A stretch of 26,576 bases of DNA from NCBI RefSeq assembly GCF_000972705.2, contig NZ_LATL02000323.1, positions 20,184 through 46,759 of the forward strand, given 5' to 3'. Under the pieces are notes generated by a model. It did not search any database and was not told the DNA's origin. It was given only the letters and a program-made list of their open reading frames with translations. Positions 9,457 through 16,231 of the stretch are shown in pieces; the stretch's first letter is position 1; every line of letters starts with the position of its first letter. The stretch is from Limnoraphis robusta CS-951. Its GTDB lineage: Bacteria; Cyanobacteriota; Cyanobacteriia; Cyanobacteriales; Microcoleaceae. A program made the position numbers and the translations under genes.

Positions 9457-10845
9457 ATGAATCAACAGAAACACTTACTCTACAAGGGTTCTATCAAGAA
9501 AACATCTTTGATAGCAACCTTATTATTTACAACTTTACCAATAATGGCAGGTTGCTCATTTTTTGATCGATCATCAACTGCAAGTTCTCTCATAGAATCT
9601 TCTGGTTCTGTAGTTTCTCCTACATCTACAACAGCCGTGTCTTCAACTGTATTATCAGAGGAAGTTTCACCCATTGATAAACAACCAGACTCATTCAAAA
9701 AAGCTTTAGAAACAGCAATGAAAGCTGCTGTTAACGTTCAAACTGCTGAATCGATGGCTGATTGGAATATAGTTACTACCCAATGGGAGGAGGCAATTAA
9801 TTTACTGAAGATCGTGCCAAAATTGAGTGAAAACTATAGTGTCGCTCAAAGTAAAATAACTGAATATCAGCGAAATTTAGATTACGCCAAAAATAAAGTT
9901 GCTTTATTAGATCCCTTGAATCAAGCAATGAATAAAGCTCAAAGTGCTGCTAACTTAACCCAAACTGCGAAATCATACGATCAATGGAATCAAGTTTATA
10001 GTGGCTGGAAAGATGCGATTAGCTTACTTGAAAACCTGCCAGAATCTCATCAAAAAAGCGACTTTGCTCAACAGAAAATAACAGAATATCAGAGTAACTT
10101 AGATTATGCTAAACAACAGATGACTCGTACCGATCCGTTTGTATCTGGAACGAATAAAGCAGAAGAAGCTGTTCTGCTTCAACCGAATGCAGTTTTAGAA
10201 GCTGATTGGAATGAAGTAGCAAATTGTTGGCAAAAAGCGATCACACTCCTGAAAACTGTTTCTCAAACTCATCCTCAATATCAAACAGCTAGTCAGAAAA
10301 TTACGGAGTATCAGCAAAATCTATCCTATGCCCAAAAGCAAGCCAACCTAATGCGACAGGCGACTGTAGCTGTAATGCAAAATTCACTACCTGTATCATC
10401 ACCACAGTCACCACCTTCAAGTCCTACTCAACAGTCTGTCAAGCCTCAAGTATCAAATTCTGCCCAACAACCTACTAATAATCCACAACCATCAAATCCA
10501 CCAACTTCTCCTCAACCGCAACCTGTATCGGGTTCAGCGACAGACTTTATGAATGCCTATTTGAACGATATTGTAAACAAGGGTAGTTATGGCTATGGAT
10601 ATTGGTGTAAAAGCTCGGAAATTTTAAGTAGTCGTTTATTTTCCCCAAGAAATTTTCAAGTTTTGGATGTAAATGAGTATGACAATGGAAATTCAGCTTC
10701 AGCAACAGTGAGAATAGACTCTAGCAATAAAGGAGGTATGCCTATTACTCAAAACTGGAGGTTCTATTTAGACAAAGAAACCGATCCGAGCGCCGTCGAA
10801 GGCTTACCCGGTGGTTGGTGTATAGCGCTTATGTTTGACAGTTAG
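9457..10845 (+). CDS. Lipoprotein with three tandem helical repeats and a C-terminal globular domain
   Basis: The 462-residue product has a lipoprotein signal: basic start, hydrophobic core (residues 17-30), then MAGC with Cys33 as the lipidated residue. Three repeats of about 73 residues follow (roughly 79-148, 149-222, 223-296). Each has a conserved W, a second W followed by an AI.LL stretch, and ends in a KITEYQ.NL.YA motif. A Pro/Ser/Gln-rich linker (~310-360) leads to a compact domain (361-462) with two Cys (in YWCKSS and GGWCIAL) and aromatic residues. No enzyme motif is seen. A membrane-anchored periplasmic or surface role is likely. A GGAG 7 bases before the ATG supports the start. 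It follows the exported TPR-CHAT gene by 204 bases and may be related to it functionally, which is inference. I do not recognise a named family. Confidence 0.88.
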   Translation: MNQQKHLLYKGSIKKTSLIATLLFTTLPIMAGCSFFDRSSTASSLIESSGSVVSPTSTTAVSSTVLSEEVSPIDKQPDSFKKALETAMKAAVNVQTAESMADWNIVTTQWEEAINLLKIVPKLSENYSVAQSKITEYQRNLDYAKNKVALLDPLNQAMNKAQSAANLTQTAKSYDQWNQVYSGWKDAISLLENLPESHQKSDFAQQKITEYQSNLDYAKQQMTRTDPFVSGTNKAEEAVLLQPNAVLEADWNEVANCWQKAITLLKTVSQTHPQYQTASQKITEYQQNLSYAQKQANLMRQATVAVMQNSLPVSSPQSPPSSPTQQSVKPQVSNSAQQPTNNPQPSNPPTSPQPQPVSGSATDFMNAYLNDIVNKGSYGYGYWCKSSEILSSRLFSPRNFQVLDVNEYDNGNSASATVRIDSSNKGGMPITQNWRFYLDKETDPSAVEGLPGGWCIALMFDS

Positions 10846-10871
10846 CCTATAATCATACCAAGTTCGTATTA

Positions 10872-10902
10872 AAACAAAGGCGTTCCAATGGAACGTCTTT
10901 TT
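10872..10902 (+). terminator. Terminator between convergent genes (possibly bidirectional)
   Basis: GGCGTTCC (10879-10886), a 3-base loop AAT, then GGAACGTC (10890-10897) form an 8-bp stem with one G-T pair, followed by TTTTT. The left flank AAAACAAA gives a T-rich tail in the other direction, so it may also stop the convergent minus-strand gene that ends at 10930. Confidence 0.75.
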
Positions 10903-10929
10903 CAACTATTTAAAATTTATAATTTATAA

Positions 10930-11997
10930 CTAGAATTCAGCGATCTGCTTTAAACTTGCTTCCATTAAGCCTTTTGTTTGACCCGAAATACTATAAACCA
11001 ACGCTTCTCGATAAACCCGTTGGGCGTGATGTTGGCTTAAATTCGCCGCCCCACTGGATGCAATAACCGCCCCATGACTGCAACGAACCGCTAAATTAAT
11101 CGCCCAAGCCCTGAGTTGATATTTTTCCGCCAAACTTAGAGAAGGATTTTCTTGTGCTTGCTGAATTTTTGTCCGACATTGATTGAGTTCTTCCATTAAT
11201 ATATTAACAGTTTCCTGAATAAAAGTAAACCCTTTTTTCTGAAAAGTTGTTTCTAGAATATCCAGCCCCGCCCTCGCACATCCCAACGCAAAAAAACTCG
11301 CTTTCAAAGCATTTTTCTCATCGTTTTCCGCTATCCAACCCGCAGCTTTAATAGAAACGACTTTTTCTTCAGGTAAAAACCATTGCGTTAAACTCGCGGT
11401 AACAGTATTTGTAGACGTCATTGCACACAAAGACATCGGGGAACTGAGTTTAATTTCACCCGGCGAAGTGTTTAGATTTTCTAACGGAACTAAACCAAAA
11501 ACCGCCCGTCCATCGGGTAAAGTTGCGGCGATAATAAACTCTTGAAAAATAGTCCATCCCGTTACCCAAGGAACCTCGCCATTAATTTCATATCCGCCCG
11601 AAACTTCTTTAGCAATAATTGTCGGTTTCCCACTCCGTCTAAGCTGAGAAAAACCTACCCCAACTGTTATTTTTCCATAACTCATGTCAGGAAGATAAGC
11701 ATCTTTAAGTGCAGAATTTGAACTCTGCATTAACATTCCGGCTGCACTTTGATGTTGAGTTTGTAGAAACGCTAACGCCCCCGAATATCGGGCAATAAGT
11801 TCTTGAAATTGAGCAAAATCTTCCGCACTCACTTGTTTTCCGCCCCACTGTTGGGGAACTCGTAAAGCCAACACGCCCAAATTTCCTAACCCTTCAAAAG
11901 CTTGTTGAAGTCGGCTAGAAGAACTATCAATTTCATTGGCAATAGAAGCAACGGAAGTTTGTAAGTAGACTTCGGTTTGTTGGAGAAAATCAGACAC
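10930..11997 (-). CDS. Acyl-CoA dehydrogenase-like flavoprotein
   Basis: The 355-residue sequence has the acyl-CoA dehydrogenase plan: N-terminal helical domain (1-~100, with LRVPQQWGG), a central beta domain with the flavin-contacting block VPWVTGW (~143-150), and a C-terminal helical domain (~225-355) ending in an YREALVYSISGQTKG motif. The classical YEG glutamate that serves as base in beta-oxidation enzymes is replaced there by ISGQT. The protein therefore looks more like the broader SfnB/DszC-type group (flavin monooxygenase or dehydrogenase with unknown substrate) than a fatty-acid dehydrogenase. The start is a GTG (11995-11997) with AGGT about 10 bases upstream. It stands alone, with no acyl-CoA ligase or other pathway gene beside it. 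Fold assignment is good; reaction unknown. Confidence 0.8.
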   Translation of the reverse strand: MSDFLQQTEVYLQTSVASIANEIDSSSSRLQQAFEGLGNLGVLALRVPQQWGGKQVSAEDFAQFQELIARYSGALAFLQTQHQSAAGMLMQSSNSALKDAYLPDMSYGKITVGVGFSQLRRSGKPTIIAKEVSGGYEINGEVPWVTGWTIFQEFIIAATLPDGRAVFGLVPLENLNTSPGEIKLSSPMSLCAMTSTNTVTASLTQWFLPEEKVVSIKAAGWIAENDEKNALKASFFALGCARAGLDILETTFQKKGFTFIQETVNILMEELNQCRTKIQQAQENPSLSLAEKYQLRAWAINLAVRCSHGAVIASSGAANLSQHHAQRVYREALVYSISGQTKGLMEASLKQIAEF

Positions 11998-12122
11998 GTT
12001 TGATACCTATATAATCAGCTATTCCTTATGTTGTGACGCAAAACGCCCGAAATTGCAAGCCCAGACAACACGATCTCAATTTATTATTGATTTGAACTAA
12101 CGTCCTCAGACTTTGCTATAAA

Positions 12123-12586
12123 GTAGGTTGGGTTAAACGAAGTGCAACCCAACACATCCATAGAAAAAGGGAAACAATAATGTTGGGTTTCGTTACCTCA
12201 ACCTAACCTACAAAATTGGCGATCGCGATTGGTAGAGGCAATAAAAAGTAGGTTGGGTTAAACGAAGTGCAACCCAACAAATCCATAGAAACAAAGAAAA
12301 GATAATGTTGGGTTTCGTTGCCTCAACCTAACCTACAAAATTGGCGATCGCGATTGGTAGAGGCAATAAAAAGTAGGTTGGGTTAAACGAAGTGCAACCC
12401 AACAAATCCATAGAAAAAGGGAGAAGATAATGTTGGGTTTCGTTGCCTCAACCCAACCTACAAAATTGGCGATCGCGATTGCTAGAGGGAATAAAAAGTA
12501 GGTTGGGTTAAACGAAGTGCAACCCAACACATCCATATAAACAAAGAAAAGATAATGTTGGGTTTCGTTGCCTCAACCCAACCTAC
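12123..12586. repeat. Four tandem 125-bp units of an 89-bp inverted-repeat element
   Basis: Copies lie at 12123-12211, 12248-12336, 12373-12461 and 12498-12586, all 89 bases long and exactly 125 apart. Each begins GTAGGTTGGGTT and ends AACCTAACCTAC or AACCCAACCTAC (perfect 12-bp inverted repeat in copies 3 and 4). Inside, each half can form its own hairpin (GTTGGGTT ... AACCCAAC), and AACGAA faces TTCGTT, so one long stem or two short ones can form. The 36-base spacers (AAAATTGGCGATCGCGATTG, then TAGAGG and an A-rich end) are also repeated and carry a HIP1 site. Similar GTAGGTTGGGTT elements are dispersed in many cyanobacterial genomes; no transposase is linked here. Confidence 0.95.
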
Positions 12587-12639
12587 AAGATTGGCGCTAC
12601 GATTAACACAAATCTCTTTAAGTGTTTCAAAGCTCGATC

Positions 12640-12999
12640 ATGCAGATTAAAGTCGAAGTTTCAGATGAATTGGCGATGCGGTTAAGTTCATTGCAAGAGC
12701 AGTTACCACAAATTTTAGAACTAGGTTTGCGGGAATGGAGTGCGGATGTTCAATCTGGATTTTCTGGATTAGCAGATGTATTGGAATTCTTGGCAAACCT
12801 TCCCACCCCAGAGGAAATTTTGGCGTTGAAGCCGTCGGAAGCATTACAACAACATATCAACAATTTGCTGGAAAAAAATAGAACAGTTGGGTTGACGCCT
12901 GAAGAGGAACGTTCGTGGCAACAATATGAATATGTTGAACATTTGGTGCGGGTGGCTAAGGCGAAAGCATTGCTGAAACTTAAGGAAGCTAAAGAATGA
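12640..12999 (+). CDS. Small protein paired with HNH endonuclease (possible antitoxin or immunity partner)
   Basis: From the ATG at 12640 the product is 119 residues, acidic and helical, beginning MQIKVEVSDELAMRL and ending in a Lys/Ala/Leu-rich helix. The frame can be extended to a GTG at 12622, but the MQIKVEVSDEL start looks like a normal N-terminus. Its TGA overlaps the ATG of the HNH gene (ATGA), so the two are surely co-transcribed and probably translationally coupled. I do not recognise a named domain. The arrangement of a small acidic protein overlapping a nuclease is like toxin-antitoxin or immunity pairs, but this is inference from arrangement only. Confidence 0.8.
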   Translation: MQIKVEVSDELAMRLSSLQEQLPQILELGLREWSADVQSGFSGLADVLEFLANLPTPEEILALKPSEALQQHINNLLEKNRTVGLTPEEERSWQQYEYVEHLVRVAKAKALLKLKEAKE

Positions 13000-13421
13000 G
13001 CAAGGCTGATGTTTCTGCTGCTCTCAGACGCTTGGTTTGCGATCGCGCTGATTTTGCTTGTGAGTATTGTTTGATTCCAGAAATTTCTGTTTTTGTACCC
13101 CATGAAATCGATCATATCATTGCGGAAAAGCACGGTGGACAAACGAACGAAAATAATTTGGCGTTGGCTTGTACAATCTGCAACAAATACAAAGGGAGCG
13201 ATCTGGCTTCAATCGATCCCAGGAATGGGGAAATTGTGAGGTTGTATCATCCTCGCCGCGATCGCTGGCGGGATCATTTTAAGTTAGAAAAAGGCGAAAT
13301 TATTCCGTTAACTGCGATTGGACGAGTGACAGTAAAATTGTTACAGATAAATCGTCCCGAGCGAGTTGAAGAGCGGAAGTTACTGTCACAAGCAAATATT
13401 TTGAATGTTCCAGAATCCTAA
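12996..13421 (+). CDS. HNH endonuclease family protein
   Basis: This 141-residue protein carries an HNH (His-Me finger) nuclease domain with two zinc-binding CxxC pairs: Cys22/Cys25 (CEYC) and Cys59/Cys62 (CTIC). Between them are HEIDHIIAEKHGG (residues 36-48; His40 as likely catalytic base), NENNLALAC and the NKYKGSDL block. It contains only the nuclease domain and a basic C-terminal tail, with no target-recognition domain visible. It starts within the stop codon of the preceding small gene. The pair is bracketed by the inverted-repeat array on the left and a single copy of the same element 15 bases after its stop. Possible roles are nuclease of a toxin-antitoxin-like pair, anti-phage nuclease, or mobility-associated nuclease; the sequence does not decide. 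Confidence 0.92.
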   Translation: MSKADVSAALRRLVCDRADFACEYCLIPEISVFVPHEIDHIIAEKHGGQTNENNLALACTICNKYKGSDLASIDPRNGEIVRLYHPRRDRWRDHFKLEKGEIIPLTAIGRVTVKLLQINRPERVEERKLLSQANILNVPES

Positions 13422-13435
13422 TTTTCCTATAAAAA

Positions 13436-13524
13436 GTAGGTTGGGTTAAACGAAGTGCAACCCAACACATCCACCTAAAAAGGGAAAAGATAATGTTGGG
13501 TTTCGTTACCTCCACCCAGCCTAC
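13436..13524. repeat. Fifth, isolated copy of the 89-bp inverted-repeat element
   Basis: It has the same 89-base length, the same GTAGGTTGGGTT start and the same AAAATTGGC right flank as the array at 12123-12586, but a more diverged right arm (CCACCCAGCCTAC). It lies between two convergent genes: the HNH gene ends 14 bases before it and the peptide gene (minus strand) ends 28 bases after it. Its stem could act as a terminator for both. Confidence 0.95.
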
Positions 13525-13552
13525 AAAATTGGCTTAAATCTGCTTCAATGGA

Positions 13553-13780
13553 CTAATTACATCCACAAACCGACATCTGACCCCAAATCGTAGTTGTCCA
13601 CTGACCGCTCCAAGTTCCCCCTGCTGCTGTACAGACCGCAGGGCATATAAGTTGTGCATCGTTATTGTTCCAGATTGGGCCAGCAGGAACATCAACACTT
13701 GGAGTAATGCCAGACACAACGCTGATTTTCGCCGTGCTAACGTTTCTAATGATTGGTTGAGATTGTATTGGAAGTTTCAT
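13553..13780 (-). CDS. Small Cys-containing peptide with one MVL-like (mannan-binding lectin) domain; putative protease-processed precursor
   Basis: The 75-residue product starts at an ATG with a perfect AGGAG seven bases upstream, so it is very likely translated. Residues 1-30 (MKLPIQSQPIIRNVSTAKIS and on) look like a leader rather than a Sec signal: no hydrophobic core. Residues ~31-75 match, from memory, the repeat unit of the Microcystis viridis lectin MVL: PAGPIWNNNDAQ corresponds to PAGPLWSNAEAQ and SGQWTT to TGQWTT, ending with the MSV block. MVL has two such units; this has one. Unlike MVL it carries four cysteines, Cys46, Cys50, Cys72 and Cys74, apt for two disulfides or other crosslinks. 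It lies 126 bases downstream of the PatA/PatG-type protease on the same strand, so co-expression and leader removal are plausible. Domain call is strong by motif; precursor role is inference. Confidence 0.85.
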   Translation of the reverse strand: MKLPIQSQPIIRNVSTAKISVVSGITPSVDVPAGPIWNNNDAQLICPAVCTAAGGTWSGQWTTTIWGQMSVCGCN

Positions 13781-13787
13781 TTTGTTT

Positions 13788-13792
13788 CTCCT
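13788..13792 (-). promoter_or_regulatory. Strong ribosome binding site of the MVL-like peptide
   Basis: AGGAG on the minus strand sits seven bases before the ATG at 13778-13780. It is one of the best Shine-Dalgarno sites in the window and supports the small gene as real and well translated. Confidence 0.8.
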
Positions 13793-13906
13793 GTTTTCAA
13801 GGTTAGATTTTTAGTTCTGAGATGTAACCAAATACGTCCTGTGAATTCATGGGAAGTATTTGGCTCGTGTGAGATAGTTCATGACGGTTCCCCTTTTGGG
13901 ATTGAG

Positions 13907-15772
13907 TTAGCTCGCGATCGACCAAGAACGGACTCTACCAATAGAGACAGGAATCACATCGCTAACATCAACCGTGAATCGGTAGACTTTTCCTGCTCTA
14001 CGACTATCCTGTAAATTAAAAAATTGCAGTTTCACATCGTAGCAATCGGAATCAGGGCGACAGATCGGACTCTTTTCCACCGTAATGGTGTCCAGCCCAA
14101 TATCATTAGCCGTGCCTGTAGACATCACTTCTGCGATCTGGAAAGCGTTGGTAGCAGAGAAGTTTAGCGCCCGTTCCTGGGGAGTCACTCCGAGATTACG
14201 GAATTCATAATAGATACGCTCCAAATATTCTCGAATCTTGTTGCGATAGTTTTCTTCTGAAGGTCCTGCTGGATAAGCTTGTGTTAAATTTTCAATTAAT
14301 GCTGCAACCGACCATCCATACATCCCTCGCACATCTGGGACGATGACAGGAACCGTTTGACCCGAAAGCAGCTTTATACTGCCCCTCACATACCCTGGAA
14401 TCGAAACTCGCTCGATATTTTCGTCGCGCAGGAAGGCGCGCAGTCGCTCATAAACAACATTGGCATACGCACCCATCGGCACGATTGCGTAGATAGGTGT
14501 AGTATCCAGATTGACAGTCCAAATAAGCGATTGTGCCGCCCAAGGGTTCTGTTCGAGATAGTCTAGCAGATTCATACCTGCTGGTATGGCTTGCATAAAC
14601 GAATCTTGACGGGCTTGAGTCCCGAAATCAGTTCCTAGTTCTCCCAGAACATATGCTAGTGGAATTTGTGGAATTTGTTTCGCTTCACTTCCTTCGCTTG
14701 CTTCACTCTTTCCACCACAAGTAGCGCATTCAGAAGGAGCCACAGTTTGTACACCCGTTGTTAAAGGTTGCGGCATAGATTGTTCTAAACTGAGGTTAAA
14801 CATCTCACTCGGTTGCAGTTGTGGGTTCATATTGTCAGCGTCACTCGGTTGCATCATAACGTTCTCTAGTTTCTCGTTTGACACTTGTTTGATTTCTCCT
14901 TTTGTAATGAGGGCGTAAGCCCCAGGAATATTAAGAGTTCCAACTAGACAGCGACGGCTATCTAAACCCTTTGCTTGGTTGCAAGGCAAGGCACTCTCAA
15001 GGATGGCATCGCGGATAGCATGGGGATCAGGGTTTTCCCCTCGTTGCACTTGAATACTGAGCAACAAAGCCACAATACCCGACACGATGGGAGTCGCAAA
15101 GCTAGTCCCCGTTTTAGCCGCAGTGCCACCACCAGGGATGGCGCCCAAGACGTTTTCCCCCAGAGCGAGGATGCCTTGGTTTTGGTAAACCTCGCCCCAA
15201 TTACTAAACCCGATGGGATTTCCTTGAGCATCCATTGCCCCCACTGCCAGTACCGACTCAAGCGCAGCCGGAACATGAAGACATTCGCAGCCATCATTGC
15301 CCACAGCCGCCACAATCAGAACGTTGTTTTCTTGGCACAAACGCACTGCATTTTCCAGCAATTTGTCAGATTCAGCCGATGCAGCCAACTGACCGCCACT
15401 AATGTTAATGACATTGGCTCCCTGCTCAACTGCTTGCGTAATCGCTCGTGCGAGGTCTATCTGGGAACAAGGGGCAAGTTCTCCTTCTCTCCCATTTGTA
15501 AACACAGGTACGATTAAGCCTCGACAATGAGGTGCAATACCGTGAACAGGACTATCGTGTTGACCAAAGATTATGCTGGCAACATGAGTTCCATGTTGAG
15601 ATGCAGAACCTCGATCAGCGACACCAGAAACCAAGGTTGGAAGCCAAGTAAGATTAGCTCCGTCAAAGCAAGGGTGAGACTGGTCAACGGGTCCGTCAAG
15701 TACCGCAACGCATACGTCAGGAACGCCAACAGATTTATCCCAAAGAGATTTCAGATGGGGCAATGTTGTCAT
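13907..15772 (-). CDS. PatA/PatG-type subtilisin protease (cyanobactin maturation protease family)
   Basis: This 621-residue protein opens with an S8 subtilase domain (~1-290). It has Asp26 (AVLDGPVD), His60 (QHGTHVAS), the oxyanion Asn159 (AAVGND) and Ser224 (GTSFATPIVSG), a complete catalytic set. No signal peptide is seen, so it acts in the cytoplasm. A Gln/Glu/Ser-rich linker (~295-360, with CATCGG) leads to a C-terminal region (~365-621) resembling that of PatG: LAYVLGELGTDFG, YAIVPMGAY, IPGYVRG and a final block around NFSATNAFQ. PatA and PatG cut the leader and release or cyclise cyanobactin precursors. No PatD-like heterocyclase, oxidase or prenyltransferase gene is near. AAGGGC lies 8 bases before the ATG. 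The MVL-like peptide gene follows on the same strand and is the obvious candidate substrate, by position only. Confidence 0.92.
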   Translation of the reverse strand: MTTLPHLKSLWDKSVGVPDVCVAVLDGPVDQSHPCFDGANLTWLPTLVSGVADRGSASQHGTHVASIIFGQHDSPVHGIAPHCRGLIVPVFTNGREGELAPCSQIDLARAITQAVEQGANVINISGGQLAASAESDKLLENAVRLCQENNVLIVAAVGNDGCECLHVPAALESVLAVGAMDAQGNPIGFSNWGEVYQNQGILALGENVLGAIPGGGTAAKTGTSFATPIVSGIVALLLSIQVQRGENPDPHAIRDAILESALPCNQAKGLDSRRCLVGTLNIPGAYALITKGEIKQVSNEKLENVMMQPSDADNMNPQLQPSEMFNLSLEQSMPQPLTTGVQTVAPSECATCGGKSEASEGSEAKQIPQIPLAYVLGELGTDFGTQARQDSFMQAIPAGMNLLDYLEQNPWAAQSLIWTVNLDTTPIYAIVPMGAYANVVYERLRAFLRDENIERVSIPGYVRGSIKLLSGQTVPVIVPDVRGMYGWSVAALIENLTQAYPAGPSEENYRNKIREYLERIYYEFRNLGVTPQERALNFSATNAFQIAEVMSTGTANDIGLDTITVEKSPICRPDSDCYDVKLQFFNLQDSRRAGKVYRFTVDVSDVIPVSIGRVRSWSIAS

Positions 15773-15794
15773 CTAGATGCCCTTGAAAATAAAT

Positions 15795-15884
15795 TTAGAT
15801 CCCGCTCTGGACGTTATCAGAGGACATGAGGTAAAGGTTTTCATCTGTAAGTAATAACCACGCATTTTCGGGATAACTCGTCAT
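15795..15884 (-). CDS. Possible 29-residue leader ORF ahead of the protease
   Basis: ATG at 15882-15884, read leftward, gives MTSYPENAWLLLTDENLYLM and nine further residues, ending 22 bases before the protease ATG. A GGAGG lies 13 bases upstream, farther than usual. It could be a leader peptide, a second small product or chance. No homology is recognised. Confidence 0.25.
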   Translation of the reverse strand: MTSYPENAWLLLTDENLYLMSSDNVQSGI

Positions 15885-16079
15885 GCTACTTTTTATACCT
15901 CCATCTCGGGAGAGCCGAAACTCTATGAATATTTCTAGCTCGAACAAAAACCTATAACCAGCGAACTTTGTGAACTTAAGCAGGAAACTTTACTTCTAAC
16001 TTTACCAAAACACCTCTAATACCACATCCACAAGACTTCTGAGGTGATCGCACCCCTTGACAACCGTGTAACATTGGTT
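15885..16079. other. Spacer between the divergent protease and NB-ARC genes
   Basis: AT-rich, with no convincing gene. It should contain promoters for both directions. CTCGGGAGAGCCGAAA at about 15904-15919 can form only a weak hairpin. Nothing else stands out until the inverted repeats at 16080. Confidence 0.5.
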
Positions 16080-16106
16080 AAGTTTGATGTCTAAAGTATC
16101 AAACTT
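16080..16106. promoter_or_regulatory. 9-bp perfect inverted repeat upstream of the NB-ARC gene (operator-like)
   Basis: AAGTTTGAT (16080-16088) and ATCAAACTT (16098-16106) are perfect inverses around GTCTAAAGT. Within it AAAGT-ATCAA-ACTTT is also palindromic. A related sequence (TAAAGTATCAATCTTTCTTG) recurs about 70 bases on. This pattern fits an operator or an RNA hairpin in the leader of the NB-ARC gene. Confidence 0.5.
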
Positions 16107-16162
16107 TCTAGAAGCGTCTATCTACTGCCTAAGACCAATTGACCTGAATCTATTTATTCGCT

Positions 16163-16205
16163 GTAAAGTATCAATCTTTCTTGAAGAATTGATCTACTTT
16201 TTTTT
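16163..16205 (+). terminator. Terminator-like hairpin with T8 run in the NB-ARC leader (attenuator candidate)
   Basis: ATCAAT (16170-16175) pairs with ATTGAT (16188-16193), and TTC/GAA extends the stem around a TT loop with a small mismatch. CTAC and eight T's (16198-16205) follow. The poly-T run ends only 26 bases before the ATG at 16232, and no plus-strand gene lies upstream for it to terminate. It therefore may end a short leader RNA or regulate the NB-ARC gene. Confidence 0.55.
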
Positions 16206-16231
16206 GTTTATCATCCTTCACACATCTACTT

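Noticed and set aside
9160..9474. Minus-strand frame over the end of the TPR-CHAT gene
   Set aside because: Antisense shadow spanning a clear intergenic region with promoter-like elements for the lipoprotein gene.
12123..12586. CRISPR array
   Set aside because: The repeats are 89 bases, self-complementary, and the intervening 36 bases are themselves repeated, so there are no unique spacers; no cas gene nearby.
13652..14014. Plus-strand frame opposite the MVL-like peptide and the protease end
   Set aside because: Antisense to two better supported genes, with no domain and no ribosome site.
13553..15772. Complete cyanobactin gene cluster
   Set aside because: Only the protease type is present. 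No precursor with a short core, heterocyclase, oxidase or prenyltransferase gene could be found in the window.
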